Origin: Candidatus Methanomethylicia archaeon
Lineage (GTDB): Archaea > Thermoproteota > Methanomethylicia > Methanomethylicales > Methanomethylicaceae
Length of the DNA stretch: 6,327 nt
Reading direction: 5' to 3'
NCBI GenBank assembly: GCA_024464205.1
Contig: JANHAI010000065.1
Coordinates: 1 to 6,327 of the forward strand
A model generated the notes under the pieces. That model was given only the letters and a program-made list of their open reading frames with translations. It had not been told where the DNA came from and did not search any database. This document shows, one piece after another, positions 6,110 through 6,327 of this stretch; the stretch's first letter is position 1, and every line of letters starts with the position of its first letter. A program made the position numbers and the translations under genes.

Positions 6110-6132
6110 CGCCAGGCAACACGGGGCCTGCC
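6031..6132 (+). ncRNA. Candidate structured leader RNA or small RNA upstream of tyrS (unknown family)
   Basis: A perfect 7-bp helix joins GGCAGGC (6031-6037) to GCCTGCC (6126-6132), and a perfect 9-bp helix inside it joins TGCCTGGCG (6048-6056) to CGCCAGGCA (6110-6118). The internal loop between them has about 10 nt on the 5' side and 7 on the 3' side. Further in, GAGCC (6061-6065) can pair with GGCTT (6097-6101, one G-U), and GGGATG-CAA-CGTCCC (6075-6089, one G-U) or CCCGC-CTGA-GTGGG (6064-6077, one G-U) can form, but not both. The two long helices can swap for local hairpins: CAGGC 6033-6037 with GCCTG 6049-6053, and CAGGC 6113-6117 with GCCTG 6126-6130. The predicted transcription start coincides with the first helix base. 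It may be a 5' leader controlling tyrS or a separate RNA gene. I do not recognise a riboswitch or other known class, and tRNA features are absent. Confidence 0.5.
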
Positions 6133-6152
6133 GATATCGAACATGAGGGTTT

Positions 6153-6327
6153 ATGGAAATGGACGCGAAAAACAAAGTGGATCTGATCACGAGGAATGCA
6201 GTCGAGATAATCACAAGGGAAGACGCAGAGGAAATCTTCTCGACAAACCCTTCGCCTAAAGGCTACCTGGGCTTCGAGCCGTCAGGGCAATTCCATGTAG
6301 GCTGGATGATCTGGGTTAATGCCTTCA
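6153..6327 (+). CDS. tyrS: Tyrosyl-tRNA synthetase, N-terminal part (continues past window end)
   Basis: The 58 visible residues belong to the class I synthetase that charges tRNA-Tyr in the cytoplasm. The diagnostic stretch is GYLGFEPSGQFHVGWMIW (37-54): GFEPSG is the tyrosine/ATP-binding loop of archaeal TyrRS and HVGW (48-51) is its form of the HIGH signature. TrpRS is less likely because its equivalent loop normally reads GxxPSG with TGR or similar upstream. The preceding helix (VDLITRNAVEIITREDAEEIF) is also typical of the TyrRS N-terminus. An in-frame stop at 6144-6146 leaves ATG 6153 or ATG 6159 as the start. GAGGG at 6145-6149 is 3 nt from the first and 9 nt from the second, so 6159 has the better ribosome-binding-site spacing. 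The KMSKS motif and anticodon-binding domain lie beyond the window. The gene follows the structured leader at 6031-6132 and may be controlled by it. Confidence 0.9.
   Translation, partial: MEMDAKNKVDLITRNAVEIITREDAEEIFSTNPSPKGYLGFEPSGQFHVGWMIWVNAF

Noticed and set aside
6031..6132. tRNA gene (7-bp acceptor-like stem GGCAGGC/GCCTGCC)
   Set aside because: There is no T-arm or GTTCRA loop before the 3' strand, no D-arm, and the internal 9-bp helix pairs across the whole molecule, which is incompatible with a cloverleaf.
6031..6132. T-box riboswitch controlling tyrS
   Set aside because: No tyrosine specifier TAC or TAT occurs in the element, no T-box consensus or terminator/antiterminator pair is visible, and T-boxes are bacterial.
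6143..6152. ATG at 6143 as the tyrS start
   Set aside because: It is in a different frame from the TyrRS motifs, and an in-frame stop at 6144-6146 precedes ATG 6153.

Overview
This window reads as a piece of an archaeal chromosome, probably from the Thermoproteota/TACK side. The evidence is the archaeal forms of phenylalanyl-tRNA synthetase alpha and beta, a standalone archaeal-type CoaD, the end of an archaea-specific DUF1512 protein, TATA-like boxes about 25-28 nt upstream of several starts, and heavy use of AGG/AGA arginine codons in the housekeeping genes. The phylum is inferred from gene families only. All genes lie on the + strand.

Positions 2-927 hold the 3' part of a DUF1512 gene overlapping by 4 nt a small two-helix membrane protein with a cytoplasmic four-cysteine zinc-ribbon-like tail. 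Positions about 947-1460 hold coaD (phosphopantetheine adenylyltransferase, coenzyme A synthesis) behind its own TATA-like box. Positions 1497-4635 hold pheS and pheT, only 1 nt apart, with pheT starting at TTG; together they encode the two subunits of phenylalanyl-tRNA synthetase. Positions 4636-4879 are non-coding and contain a strongly self-complementary, GC-rich block at 4672-4767 that looks like a structured RNA, followed by an AT-rich stretch. Positions 4880-5968 encode a membrane-anchored extracellular protein resembling a clan GH-A glycoside hydrolase, rich in N-glycosylation sequons. Positions 5969-6152 carry a good TATA box, then a second strongly self-complementary block (6031-6132) that also encodes a possible leaderless 26-codon upstream ORF (6029-6109). 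Positions 6153-6327 are the start of tyrS (tyrosyl-tRNA synthetase), cut by the window end.

The genes are mostly translation and cofactor housekeeping: two aminoacyl-tRNA synthetases and a CoA enzyme. The outlier is the secreted glycosidase-like gene, with different arginine codon choice and its own promoter-like sequence. The most interesting parts are non-coding. Two roughly 100-nt RNA candidates have nested long-range helices, and each begins about 26-28 nt downstream of a TATA-like box. The one upstream of tyrS can also fold into alternative local hairpins and overlaps a short ORF whose stop codon abuts the 3' arm of its second helix. This layout suggests leader control of tyrS or an independent small RNA. 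I could not match either RNA to a family I know, so these remain hypotheses.
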